A DNA stretch of 34,682 nucleotides from JOPF133 sp052144935 (GCA_052144935.1 JBKQPR010000218.1:1-34682); one strand, 5' to 3'; positions 15,903 to 24,513 are shown, counted from the stretch's first letter. A program made the numbers and translations. The notes: a model not told the origin generated them from the letters alone.

Positions 15903-17523
15903 AGGCATCATCTCCCGAGCTTGGAAAGCCGGCGTTTGGGCGAAGCTCCCAACGCCGTGCGATCCAGCTCTCCGTGAACGCCCATAGAAGGGTCAAGGCA
16001 TAATGCAAAGCCGGTGCCGAGTCCTGAACGTCCGCGATTGTATTGAGTACCTGTTCCCGCGGCAATTGTCCAAGGAGCCAAACGGCCCAAGACGGAGATT
16101 GCCGCTTATTGGCTTGCCCGGTTACCTGGGCGATTACGTCGTCAGGTAGGGCTTTCTGCTGCTGGCGCAGCGCTTCCGCGCAACCGGCGGCAATGTCGGG
16201 ATTCACCTCGCGGAGCCCTTCAAGCAGCAAGGGAATCCCGAAGCCGCCGATTGAGACAATGCCTTCCAGGGCCTCTTCCCGGATGTTGTGATCGATGTCG
16301 GCAAAAGCTTTCACCAGCCGCTTGGCTGCATCGGCGTGCCTCACCCTGCTTAGGCACCATGCGGCCGCGCTCCGCACGAAATACGGCTGGTCGGGGTCGT
16401 CAAGGATTTCAGATAGCAGATCAATGGCATCTGCGTTCGCGGCTTCTCCTAACGCGATAACCGTCTCCAACTGGGTCTGCGGGTCAACGCTTTGCAGATA
16501 CGGGGCGAAAAGCTCTCGCGCGGGCTCGTTGCACACCGCCGTGAGGTAGGAAACTCCTTCCAGGCGGATATAAACGTCCTCCTCCCGGTCGGCAGACAGC
16601 TCCGTCACGGGATCGCAATACTGCGGCTCGTCGCGAAGGCGCGCGAGCTTTACTCCCGTAAATCGTTGTGTGCGTTCCCTGGACTCCAGCAAATGCGCGA
16701 TGTAGCCGGAAGGCAAATGGCCGGGGCAAGCCAGTTCGCCTGTTGTCAGCGGCTTGATGAGGCCCGCTACCACTTGGTTCAGCCCTACAGTGTCTCCCTG
16801 TTCCACGAAAAGCTCAAAGGCTGCCGGGATCGTCCTTGTATTGCGGTGTCCGTCAGACGCCCGAGTGATGGTCATCTTGTGGCCGTCGAGCTTCTCTACC
16901 GCGCCGTCACGGGAGGCGAAGACCGCATCCCATGACACGCTCGTCTCAGAACCTTCCGTCACGCCTTTGGTGCTCTCTTTAGTGTGTGGGCTGCGCCGGA
17001 AGGTAGCCACGCGAAAGTAGTTAATTCTCCCCTTGAGCTGCCAGCGAACCCAGTTGCGCTCATGCCAGTAGGACGCTTCGGACTGAAGCCTCCCTGAACT
17101 CCAGTATTTTTCGTCGATGGCTTCGCACACCGGAAACCCAATATAGTCGCCGTCCACCATTCCGAAGTCCCATCCTCGTTCCCGGTCGGTGAGGCTATGC
17201 GACATGGATAGTTCAACCTTCGTCTTCGCCCTGCTCTCTGCACGCTGACCGCAATACGTGCACACCAGATCGGGAATCCGAACCCGCTTGCGCTTCACCT
17301 CTTTCCAGAGTTTAGTCTCCGTGGAGCCGCGCTCCAGCTCAACCATGTTATGGCCTTGGGTGGACAAATCCGCGCACATTGCTCGACTGCCGACAGCGCC
17401 AATCGCGATCTTTCGAAAAAAGCTGGAGTCGGGCTTTAATGCGAGTCTCGGCATTCGTATGGAAGTTAACGATTCTGTTTTCCCTTTGGCGCAATCGCAG
17501 CAAGAAACCACAACGCGTGCCAT
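15892..17523 (-). CDS. HEAT-repeat protein, candidate restriction endonuclease partner
   Basis: I do not recognise this 543-residue protein by name. The N-terminal ~130 residues contain a possible PD-(D/E)xK-like nuclease core. ELERGS (helix glutamate) is followed by IPD (Asp85), a CxxC pair (Cys88, Cys91), Glu96-x-Arg98 and KTKVELSMSHS. The middle (~150-320) is unassigned. The C-terminal ~200 residues are helical HEAT-type repeats (LETVIALGEAANADAIDLLSEILDD, VRSAAAWCLSRVRHADAAKRLV, IREEALEGIVSIGG). The ATG at 17523 follows a GTG at 17526; no strong Shine-Dalgarno is visible. It lies upstream of, and overlaps, the DNA methyltransferase, both inside flanking repeats. A restriction role is inference from linkage plus the weak motif; a specificity or regulatory partner is the alternative. 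Confidence 0.75.
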   Translation of the reverse strand: MARVVVSCCDCAKGKTESLTSIRMPRLALKPDSSFFRKIAIGAVGSRAMCADLSTQGHNMVELERGSTETKLWKEVKRKRVRIPDLVCTYCGQRAESRAKTKVELSMSHSLTDRERGWDFGMVDGDYIGFPVCEAIDEKYWSSGRLQSEASYWHERNWVRWQLKGRINYFRVATFRRSPHTKESTKGVTEGSETSVSWDAVFASRDGAVEKLDGHKMTITRASDGHRNTRTIPAAFELFVEQGDTVGLNQVVAGLIKPLTTGELACPGHLPSGYIAHLLESRERTQRFTGVKLARLRDEPQYCDPVTELSADREEDVYIRLEGVSYLTAVCNEPARELFAPYLQSVDPQTQLETVIALGEAANADAIDLLSEILDDPDQPYFVRSAAAWCLSRVRHADAAKRLVKAFADIDHNIREEALEGIVSIGGFGIPLLLEGLREVNPDIAAGCAEALRQQQKALPDDVIAQVTGQANKRQSPSWAVWLLGQLPREQVLNTIADVQDSAPALHYALTLLWAFTESWIARRWELRPNAGFPSSGDDAYEV

Positions 17524-17655
17524 CACTTTGGACAGCAGACCCTTTTAGGGTAGTACAAAGCGACGGCCATCACCGACGGCACCCTCACCTGACACCAGTT
17601 CGGCGGAAGAATCGCTATGGCAGGCATCGATCCGGGGTGGGCCGCAAACCCCGTC

Positions 17656-17695
17656 GCCGCGGCGGCGGCGAGGCCTCGCAAAACGATCCGAGAAT
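17656..17695. repeat. Right direct repeat bounding the methyltransferase/HEAT module
   Basis: This 40-base partner of 14793-14830 contains the perfect 12-bp palindrome GCGAGGCCTCGC and ends aaacgatccgagaat. It lies between the module and the start of the GT1 gene. Removing one copy and the module would restore a short divergent region between ppk1 and the glycosyltransferase. Confidence 0.8.
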
Positions 17696-17749
17696 TCATT
17701 CTGCACATAAGCACTAATTATGATCGCTCCGCCGCGCCTCGAATCGCCC

Positions 17750-19087
17750 ATGGCACCCATCGTCTATTTCAGCTTGCCCGCCCACGGACACATCAATCCC
17801 ACCCTCCCGGTGATTCGCGAACTGGTGCGCCGCCAACAGCCGGTCGTCTATTACGGCACGGGGCAGTTTGGCCAAGCCATCCGGGAGACGGGCGCTCTGT
17901 TCCGCCCCTACTCCGCGCGGTTCCGTATGCCGGAGCACGGGCCGGGACCATTCACTCAGGTATCGACGACCCTGGAGACCCTCCTCGATTTAAGCTGCGC
18001 CGTGCTCGACGATCACCTGGCGGAAGTGCGGCTGTTGCGCCCCACCGTCATTATGCATGACAGTTTCGCGCCATGGGGCCGCCTGGTCGCGCAACTCCTC
18101 GGGATCCACTCGATTGCCTCGGTCCCCAGCATCCTGATCGACAGCCGGATCGATTCGCGCTACCGGTCCGGTCCGGGCACGCCACCCGAGGACCCGCGGC
18201 TGACTCCGCAATGGTACGCCGGATTCGGGGCTCGCTGCCACGCCTGCCTGCTCGGTTACGGTCTCCCCGAGCCGCCCTCGCCGCCCCAACTCTTGCAGAA
18301 TCATGGCGACCTGAACGTGGTGTATACGTCCCGCTTTTTCCAGCCCTTGGCGGAAGCTTTCGATGATGACCGCTTTCAATTCGTCGGGCCGTGCTTCGAG
18401 TTCCGACCGGAAGTTCCGCCTTTCCCCTTCGAATGGATCGACGCCCGGCTCGACGCCCGGATCGACGCCCGCCCGCTGGTTCTGGTCTCTTTGGGCACCG
18501 TGTACGGGAACCATCCACAGTTCTTTCGCAGGTGCCTGGAAGACTTGGCGGACACCCCCTGGCAAGTGGTACTGTCGACCGGCGGCAATCTCCCCACGGA
18601 GAGCCTCACGGCGAGCCTCGGGCCGATACCGGAAAACTTCATCGTCCGCTCCCTGGTGCCGCAAATCGAGATTCTGCGGCGTGCGGCGGCCTTCGTCACG
18701 CACGGAGGGATGAACAGCGTCCAGGAAGCCTTGTACCATGACGTCCCGCTGGTGATAGCGCCGCAGGCGGCCGATCAGTTCTGGATATCCGCCCGCACCG
18801 CGGAGCTCGGCGCTGGCCTGGTGCTGGACACCCGATTGGAAGCGGGAGCGATCCGCAACAGCCTTGCGAAGATCCTCTCCTGCGCCAGTTACGCGGCCGC
18901 CGCTGCACGCATCGGCGCATCTCTGCGGGCGGCCGGGGGACACACCAAAGCCGCCGGCGAAATTCAAAGCTTTATCGGCCGCCATGCGGACCTAAGTGGC
19001 TGCCAGGAAATGACCAGTGCAATCGGCGCAGTTGTTTCGGAACAGGACTCAATCGCATCCGGCGGCGCCCGCGGAGACGTTTTATGA
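17750..19087 (+). CDS. UDP-glycosyltransferase, GT1/MGT family
   Basis: The product (445 residues from the ATG at 17750) starts MAPIVYFSLPAHGHINPTLPVIRELVRR, the standard opening of macrolide-type/YjiC GT1 enzymes, which transfer sugars from UDP-sugars to small lipophilic acceptors. The upstream ATG at 17720 would add ten residues before this conserved start. The C-terminal nucleotide-binding domain has LVSLGTVYGN and the donor-site signature THGGMNSVQEALYHDVPLVIAPQAADQ (His318). A 12-bp triple repeat at 18437-18472 encodes IDARLDARIDAR in the interdomain linker. The stop overlaps the start of the GT2 gene. The acceptor cannot be read from the sequence. Confidence 0.92.
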   Translation: MAPIVYFSLPAHGHINPTLPVIRELVRRQQPVVYYGTGQFGQAIRETGALFRPYSARFRMPEHGPGPFTQVSTTLETLLDLSCAVLDDHLAEVRLLRPTVIMHDSFAPWGRLVAQLLGIHSIASVPSILIDSRIDSRYRSGPGTPPEDPRLTPQWYAGFGARCHACLLGYGLPEPPSPPQLLQNHGDLNVVYTSRFFQPLAEAFDDDRFQFVGPCFEFRPEVPPFPFEWIDARLDARIDARPLVLVSLGTVYGNHPQFFRRCLEDLADTPWQVVLSTGGNLPTESLTASLGPIPENFIVRSLVPQIEILRRAAAFVTHGGMNSVQEALYHDVPLVIAPQAADQFWISARTAELGAGLVLDTRLEAGAIRNSLAKILSCASYAAAAARIGASLRAAGGHTKAAGEIQSFIGRHADLSGCQEMTSAIGAVVSEQDSIASGGARGDVL

Positions 19088-20013
19088 TCGGAACAGCCAT
19101 GCCGCGGATACCGGCTGCGCTCAGCCTCTGCATGATTGTGAAAAACGAAGAGCGCAATCTCCCCCGCTGTCTCGATTCGGTGCGGGATCTGGCCGGCGAG
19201 CTGATTGTCGTCGACACCGGCTCGACCGATCAAACGCCCCGGATCGCCGCCGGCTACGGGGCGGCCGTGATCCCGTTCGATTTCACGATCGTCGATTTTG
19301 CGGCCGCCCGCAATTGCGCCATCGCGCGCGCCAGTGGCCGGTGGATCCTGATGCTCGACGCGGATGAGACCCTGGATCGGCCCGGCGCGCCCCTGATCGA
19401 AAGGCTCGTCGCTCTCGACGAGAACGCCGGATATTTCCTGGAGCGGCGCAATCTCTCGCCGGATTCCGCCAGACCTACCACGGATTACGTCGTGCGGCTC
19501 TTTCCCAACCGGCCCAACCATCGCTACCGCGGACGCGTGCATGAAACCATCGACGCCTCGATTCTGTCCGGAGGCGGGCGCCTGCGGAAAAGCGGCATCC
19601 GCATCGATCACAATTTTGCCGCGGACCGGGAGGCGCGCCGCCGCAAGAACCACTGGTACATCGAGATCCTGAAGGAAGAGATCGCCGCCGACCCGAGCGA
19701 CGACTCGCGGCTCGATTTTCTCGCCGCCGAATATCACCAGCTTGAAATGTTCGAGGAAGCCACCGAAATCGCCGAGCGCATCGTGCGCATGCGGCCGCTG
19801 GACCCCCGGGCCCATTTGTTCCTGGGCACTTATCATCTGCTGTACAAGCCCGATCTGGCGCGGGCGCGAGCCGATTTCAACCAGGCGCTCAAGCTCCGCC
19901 CGGGCTACCGGGAAGCCGAGTCTTTCCTGCAGCTCGTCGTTGAGCGGGAAAATGCCGAGCGGGGAAATGCCGAGCGGGAAAACGCCGGGCGCGAAAGCGC
20001 GCCATACCGGTAA
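19084..20013 (+). CDS. Glycosyltransferase family 2 with C-terminal TPR
   Basis: The 309-residue protein begins with a GT-A fold: LSLCMIVKNEERNLPRCLDSV, then ELIVVDTGSTDQTP (nucleotide binding) and the metal-binding DAD at 92-94 in ILMLDADETLD. Residues ~205-285 contain two TPR-like helical pairs (EYHQLEMFEEATEIAERIVRMRPLDPRAHLFLGTYHLL). This is the SunS/TPR-GT2 architecture seen in peptide or glycan glycosylation. The tail is a pentapeptide repeat ERENA/ERGNA/ERENA/GRESA encoded by four 15-bp units at 19942-20001. It overlaps the preceding GT1 stop by four bases, so the two act from one transcript. Confidence 0.9.
   Translation: MIGTAMPRIPAALSLCMIVKNEERNLPRCLDSVRDLAGELIVVDTGSTDQTPRIAAGYGAAVIPFDFTIVDFAAARNCAIARASGRWILMLDADETLDRPGAPLIERLVALDENAGYFLERRNLSPDSARPTTDYVVRLFPNRPNHRYRGRVHETIDASILSGGGRLRKSGIRIDHNFAADREARRRKNHWYIEILKEEIAADPSDDSRLDFLAAEYHQLEMFEEATEIAERIVRMRPLDPRAHLFLGTYHLLYKPDLARARADFNQALKLRPGYREAESFLQLVVERENAERGNAERENAGRESAPYR
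19942..20001 (+). repeat. 15-bp coding tandem repeat at the GT2 C-terminus
   Basis: Four units of gagcgggaaaatgcc type lie end to end and encode (E/G)R(E/G)(N/S)A pentapeptides. They look like recent slippage expansion in the last ~20 codons of the gene. Confidence 0.8.
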
Positions 20014-20016
20014 CCC

Positions 20017-21462
20017 ATGTCCGATCCCGCCCCCTTCCTGGCCGATGACGCCGACGCGCCCGCCCTGCGGCAGGCGATTTCCGCCATTGCCCGCGCCGGA
20101 TATGGCGAAGCCGCGGTGCGCGACCGCCTCGGGCTGGCCGATATCGCCGGCCTGCATTGGCGCAACGTCTCCATTTACCGCGATGAGCGCCTGGCCGGGC
20201 GCGACCCTCTGGCGCTGGCCATCGGTTGCTGCCCGCTTCCAGCCGCGAGGTTCTCCTCCGCACGGGGCCCGTCGAAATCGATCGAACGGGCCTAGTGCGG
20301 GCGCGGGCGTCGCTCTACCCGGTCGGAAGGCGGTTGATCTTTTCCGATCACGCCTGGCCCGAGCTCCGCCACCCGGGCGACCCCGTTCGCCGCCATTTGG
20401 CGCGCGTCACGGTCCGCCGGCCCGTCCGCTCGGCCCTCGACCTGTGTGCCGGATCGGGCATTCACGCGCTGCTGGCCGCCTCTTCGGCGCGGCACGTTTG
20501 CGCCGTGGATATTCAATCCGCGCGCCGTCCGTTGCACGCGCTTCAACGCGCAGGCTCTGGGCATCACCCACCTGGAAGTCATGGAGGGCGACCTGTTCGA
20601 CCCCGTTCGCGGCCAAACCTTCGATCGGATCACCGCCAATCCGCCGTTTGTTCCCTCGCCCATGAATACGCTCCGGTTTCGTGACGGAGGTCCTTCGGGA
20701 GAGGACATTCAGAAGCGGATCGTGGCCGGTTTGCCCCATCACCTGGCGCCCGCCGGCATCGCGCAGATCGTCACCGAGTTGGGCCAGCGCGATGGCGAGC
20801 CCATCACCGGCCGGTTGCGGGACTGGCTGGGCGGCGCTCCCATGGATAATTTATGTGCTGAGCGTCGCCAGCCATACCGCGGCCGAATACGCCGCCGGCC
20901 ATGCCCGCGGCGACGATTACGGGTCCTCCCTGGATTCCACCCGCGCGTGGGCGGCCAATCTTCGGGCGCAAGGCTATTGGCGAGTCGTCTCAGTGCTGGT
21001 CTCATTCCGGTGGAGCTGCGGCGGCGAGCCGTGGGAGCGCATCGACGAGTCGCGGCCCCCGCAGCGTTGCGCCGGCGGCGAGATCGAGGCCACCTTTCTG
21101 GCCGAGGGACTCGCCCGGAACCCGGACTTGCGCCGGCATCTGGAAGGGATCTGGAAGGGCGCCGGCTGCGCCGTTGCGGCCCGATCGCGCGGCTCGATGC
21201 GAGCGTACTGGGCGTCTCCATCCCGCCCAAGTCCAAGGCCACGTGGCTCGGCCAGGCGCTGGCGATCGAACACGAGTTGGAACCCGTCGAGCGGCAGGTA
21301 CTGGATGGTATGGAGGGTACCGTCGCCGCGTCGGAATTGCTCCGGCCCGGCGGTGCGTTCGACGCCCCGGAGGTGTCCGTCCTGGAAACCATCCGGTCCC
21401 TCCTGCGCAAGCGCCTCGTCTCGGTCGAAGCTCCGCCCGCCGAGCCCGCTTCCGGCCGGTGA
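20017..21462 (+). pseudogene. Class I methyltransferase broken by four frameshifts
   Basis: Joining frames gives a ~480-residue SAM-dependent methyltransferase. A helical N-terminal domain (PALRQAISAIARAGYGEAAVRDRLGL...) is followed by motif I SALDLCAGSGIHALLAA and NPRAVRCTRFNAQALGITHLEVMEGDLFDPV. Motif IV is ANPPFVPSP and the C-terminal domain ends at 21462. The architecture recalls DUF7059/PF05175 methyltransferases. Reading must shift at about 20221 (one base missing), 20513 (extra T in gatattcaat), 20848 (extra A in gataattta) and 21187 (one base missing). No premature stops occur in the corrected frame, so either decay is recent or the base calls are faulty. It begins four bases after the GT2 stop and would be the third gene of that operon. 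Confidence 0.8.
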
Positions 21463-21480
21463 ACGGACGTGGGTCTCGCG

Positions 21481-21535
21481 TAGTGTCCCGCCTAAGAGTT
21501 TACGGGTATCAAGTTTTACGCGGGACAGGACACTA
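21481..21535. mobile_element. 55-bp TA-flanked inverted-repeat element (MITE-like)
   Basis: The ends TAGTGTCC (21481-21488) and GGACACTA (21528-21535) are perfect 8-bp inverted repeats. A second inner pair, CCCGC/GCGGG, is offset by a few bases. A TA at each end fits the TA target duplication of IS630/Tc1-mariner transposons. No transposase is present, so this would be a minimal non-autonomous relic. Confidence 0.5.
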
Positions 21536-21561
21536 GCGAAGGCGGGCTGTGGCGCCAGCCC

Positions 21562-22452
21562 TTACCGCCACCAGGAATCGCGCATGGCCCTGCTCACGGA
21601 GCCCCTGGCATTCGCGATATTGCGTAAGGCCCTGGCGCGCCAGGCTGCGGCAGCGCCATTATCCTCTTCCATGGAAAGGTCGCGCTGCGCGGAATCCAGC
21701 AGCTCCATGGCCTTGCGGAAACGGCCCTCCCAACCCATCCGGGCGTCAATCGGCGGATGCGCGTCGGGGTTCTTGCCATCGTCGATGGCCGCCTGCCTGG
21801 CTTCTCCAATGGCCCGGTCGATCTCGTCGACGGCGGCCCGCTGGTCGCGCATCACCTCGCGCCAATCCGGCCGGTAGAGCAGCGCGCGGGCATAGCGCAG
21901 ATCGGCGATCGCGCTCAGATAATGCGGATGCGCGGCCATCATTGGCGGGGGTGGCGGGGGCATCTGGGATGGAGGCGGAGGCGGAGGAGGCATCCCCGCG
22001 GTTTCGTCGCGGAACTTATCGTATCCGCCCTTACGCACCATATCCATGGCCGCATCGATATACCCAAACGCACGGTTGCGCCACACCCGCGCCAACGGGT
22101 TGTCCTCTTCTTGCTCGATGTCGCGGCGGGCGCCATCCAGCAGCCGCAGAATCTCCCGGAATCGGCTTCCCCGGCCTATGCGAACGTCCACCGGCGGATG
22201 CTCGTCGATGTCGCGACGGTCGAAGCGGGCCGCCATGTCCAATTCGTGAATCGCGCGCTCCACCTGGTCGGTTGCCACGCGCATATCCCGCATCACGTTG
22301 GGTTCCTCCGGAACCTGCATCAGCAGGGTTGCCCGGCGCAGGTCGGTGCGGGCGTGTAGATAGCGAGGGTGGCGAAACTGCGCCCACCCACTCAGAGGGG
22401 TCAGCAGCGCAATTGCCAGCACAATCGAAGTTTGCGGATGGTTAGTCATCAT
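21562..22452 (-). CDS. Secreted protein with internal duplication and proline hinge
   Basis: The 296-residue protein (ATG at 22452 or 22449) has a signal peptide (SIVLAIALLTPLSGWA, cleavage near 24). Two homologous ~115-residue helical domains follow: residues ~28-142 (HPRYLHARTDLRRATLL ... HPPVDVRIGRGSRFREILRLLDGARRDIEQEEDN) and ~175-290 (HPHYLSAIADLRYARALL ... HPPIDARMGWEGRFRKAMELLDSAQRDLSMEEDN). A hinge at 154-170 has two runs of proline (P7 and P6). I do not recognise a named family. The repeated HPP and EEDN motifs should mark functional positions. It is transcribed divergently from the ankyrin gene. A longer in-frame reading to 23526 is only an antisense shadow. Confidence 0.85.
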   Translation of the reverse strand: MMTNHPQTSIVLAIALLTPLSGWAQFRHPRYLHARTDLRRATLLMQVPEEPNVMRDMRVATDQVERAIHELDMAARFDRRDIDEHPPVDVRIGRGSRFREILRLLDGARRDIEQEEDNPLARVWRNRAFGYIDAAMDMVRKGGYDKFRDETAGMPPPPPPPSQMPPPPPPMMAAHPHYLSAIADLRYARALLYRPDWREVMRDQRAAVDEIDRAIGEARQAAIDDGKNPDAHPPIDARMGWEGRFRKAMELLDSAQRDLSMEEDNGAAAAWRARALRNIANARGSVSRAMRDSWWR

Positions 22453-22482
22453 GGCTATGATACTGGAACCCGAGGGAATTTT

Positions 22483-22500
22483 GGGCGTCGCGCGGCGCCC
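22483..22500. promoter_or_regulatory. 18-bp near-palindrome between divergent genes
   Basis: gggcgtcgcgcggcgccc is self-complementary except for one symmetric pair of mismatched positions. It sits in the 72-base gap between two divergent start codons, a typical operator position. There is no direct evidence of regulator binding. Confidence 0.3.
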
Positions 22501-22524
22501 GCCGATTCTGCCCGGTTTTAATGG

Positions 22525-24513
22525 ATGAGGATAAGGATTCCAGTCGCGGTGGTTTGCTTGCTCGCTATGGCTGCCAACGCCGCCCTCTCCGGCGATTTGT
22601 TTCAGACCATCCGGAAGGATGACCTCGCCGATCTGAAGCGGCAGTTGGCCGGCGGGGCCGATGTCAACACCCGCGATGGACGCGGCAACACCCTTTTGAT
22701 CTACGCTGCGGCGTTCGGCAGCGTGGAAGCGGTTGCGCTGCTGCTCGATTCGGGCGCCGACGCCAACGCCCGCAATGGCCTGGACGCCACGGCGCTGGTG
22801 TGGGGCGCGGCGGATCTGCCCAAGCTCCGGCTGCTCGTGGCCCATGGCGCGGATGTCAACGCGCATACCCGGCTGGGGCGCACTTCGCTTATGGTGGCAG
22901 CGGCCTGCGACGGCTGCTCCGAAAACGTGCGTCTGCTGATCGAGAAAGGCGCCGGCGCGAAAGCTCGCGACAAGGGCGGCACGACGGCGCTGGCGCTCGG
23001 GGCGCAGTCCGGGGACATCGAATCCATCCGCCTGCTGCTGGCTCACGGAGCGGATGCGCGGGACGGCAGCCAGTCCGGCCTCACTCCGCTCATGCTGGCG
23101 CTCGGGAACTGCAGCCTGCCGGGCGCCGCGGCTCTGATCGCGCACGGCGCCGGCGTCAATGCCGCCAATACTTTCGGCGGCACGGTGAAGTTCGGCGCGA
23201 TCGAGCTGGTCCGGCTTACGCCGCTCGACTATGCGGCGCCCTATTGCGGGGCGGATGTGGTGAAGCTGCTCCTGGACGCGGGCGCCAAAGTGAACGCGGC
23301 GGATGTCCGCGGGATGACGCCGCTGATGCTGGCGGTGGCTTCCGAGCACCAGGATGCCGGCGTGGTGCGGCTTCTGCTGAAGGCCGGGGCCGACCCGAAC
23401 GCCCGCAGCAGGGCCGGCGAGAGCCCGCTCGATTGGGCGCGCAAGTATGGCGACGGCGGCGTGATGGTGGCTCTCCAGGAGGCTGGCGCCAGAGAAGGCG
23501 GTCCGTTCACGCGGATTCAATTCCACTTTGGCCAGCCGCCCGAGCGGCCGCCCGCGGCCTCACGAAACGTGAACCAGGCCGTCCAATCCGCAACCGCGCT
23601 GCTGGAGCGAAGCGCTACCGGATTCTTCCAGCAAGCGGGCTGCGTGGGATGCCATCACCAGGTGTTCGCGTCGCTGGCGTCATCGGCGGCGCGCGCGGCG
23701 GGAGTCAACGTGGACCGGAATGCCGCAGCGAGCTTTGTCAAAATGATGGAAGCCGATTTGACCGCGCAACAGGAACCGCTGATGGAGCGGTTCGATCCCG
23801 GCGGTCTGGCGGATGGCGAGTGCTACGTGATGGAGGCCTTAGCCGCGGAGCGCTATCCCGCCAATGCCGTTACCGACACGGCCGCGGTACACATTGCGGC
23901 CTTGCAGCATGGCGCCGGCAATTGGCACGTCGGAGACGCCTCGCGCTCGCCCATCCAAGAGGGCGACATCGCGCGCACGGCGCGTTGCCTCCATGCGCTA
24001 GCCGTTTACGCGCCGCCGGCCCGCCAAACCGAATTCACCCGACGGGTGGGCCGGGCACGCACTTGGCTGGAAGCGGCCAAGCCCCTCACCAACGACGATT
24101 TGGCGATGCGGCTGGCAGGCCTGGCGTGGGCCGGCGCGGGGAATAACACGGGCCGTGAGGCGGTGGCCGCCGCGGCGCGCTCGCTGATTGCCCGCCAGCG
24201 TCCGGATGGCGGATGGGCGCAGAATTCCAACCTGGCCAGCGACGCCTTTGCCACCGGCCAATCGCTCTGGGCGCTCGGCGAGACCGGCGCGCTCGGCCCC
24301 GCCGAGCCGGTCTATCAGCGCGGCGTGCGTTTTCTGCTGGACAGCCAGTGGCCCGATGGGTCGTGGTACGTGCGCAGCCGCGCGCCCAAATTTCAACCGT
24401 ATTTTCAAAGCGGATTTCCGTTCGACCACGACCAATGGGTCTCCTCGGCGGGAACCGGCTGGGCGGTGATGGCTTTGGCCCCCGCTATCGAAAAGGAGAA
24501 AGCATCCCGATGA
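22525..24513 (+). CDS. Secreted ankyrin-repeat / CXXCH / squalene-cyclase-like fusion
   Basis: The 662-residue protein begins with a signal peptide (VAVVCLLAMAANAALS). About nine ankyrin repeats run from ~27 to ~330 (GADVNTRDGRGNTLLIYAAAFGSVEAVALLLDSGADANARNG and onward). Next is AGCVGCHHQVF with Cys373-x2-Cys376-His377, a c-type heme attachment signature. The last ~280 residues contain repeats resembling terpenoid cyclase/prenyltransferase alpha-barrels (RQRPDGGWAQ, QWPDGSWYVRSRAPKFQPYF, then SSAGTGWAVMALAPAI). The whole protein should be exported, where cytochrome c maturation could act on the CXXCH. The stop overlaps the start of the DinB gene (ATGA). Enzymatic activity is unknown; the cyclase catalytic DxDD is not evident, so a binding scaffold is likely. 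Confidence 0.85.
   Translation: MRIRIPVAVVCLLAMAANAALSGDLFQTIRKDDLADLKRQLAGGADVNTRDGRGNTLLIYAAAFGSVEAVALLLDSGADANARNGLDATALVWGAADLPKLRLLVAHGADVNAHTRLGRTSLMVAAACDGCSENVRLLIEKGAGAKARDKGGTTALALGAQSGDIESIRLLLAHGADARDGSQSGLTPLMLALGNCSLPGAAALIAHGAGVNAANTFGGTVKFGAIELVRLTPLDYAAPYCGADVVKLLLDAGAKVNAADVRGMTPLMLAVASEHQDAGVVRLLLKAGADPNARSRAGESPLDWARKYGDGGVMVALQEAGAREGGPFTRIQFHFGQPPERPPAASRNVNQAVQSATALLERSATGFFQQAGCVGCHHQVFASLASSAARAAGVNVDRNAAASFVKMMEADLTAQQEPLMERFDPGGLADGECYVMEALAAERYPANAVTDTAAVHIAALQHGAGNWHVGDASRSPIQEGDIARTARCLHALAVYAPPARQTEFTRRVGRARTWLEAAKPLTNDDLAMRLAGLAWAGAGNNTGREAVAAAARSLIARQRPDGGWAQNSNLASDAFATGQSLWALGETGALGPAEPVYQRGVRFLLDSQWPDGSWYVRSRAPKFQPYFQSGFPFDHDQWVSSAGTGWAVMALAPAIEKEKASR

Noticed and set aside
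18964..20157. A 397-codon minus-strand frame over the GT2 gene
   Set aside because: It is antisense to the well-supported GT2-TPR glycosyltransferase and has no recognisable motifs.
21562..23526. A 654-codon open frame on the minus strand opposite the ankyrin gene
   Set aside because: Only its last 296 codons have a signal peptide and duplicated domains; the rest is antisense to a clear ankyrin-repeat gene and is an artefact of GC-rich codons.
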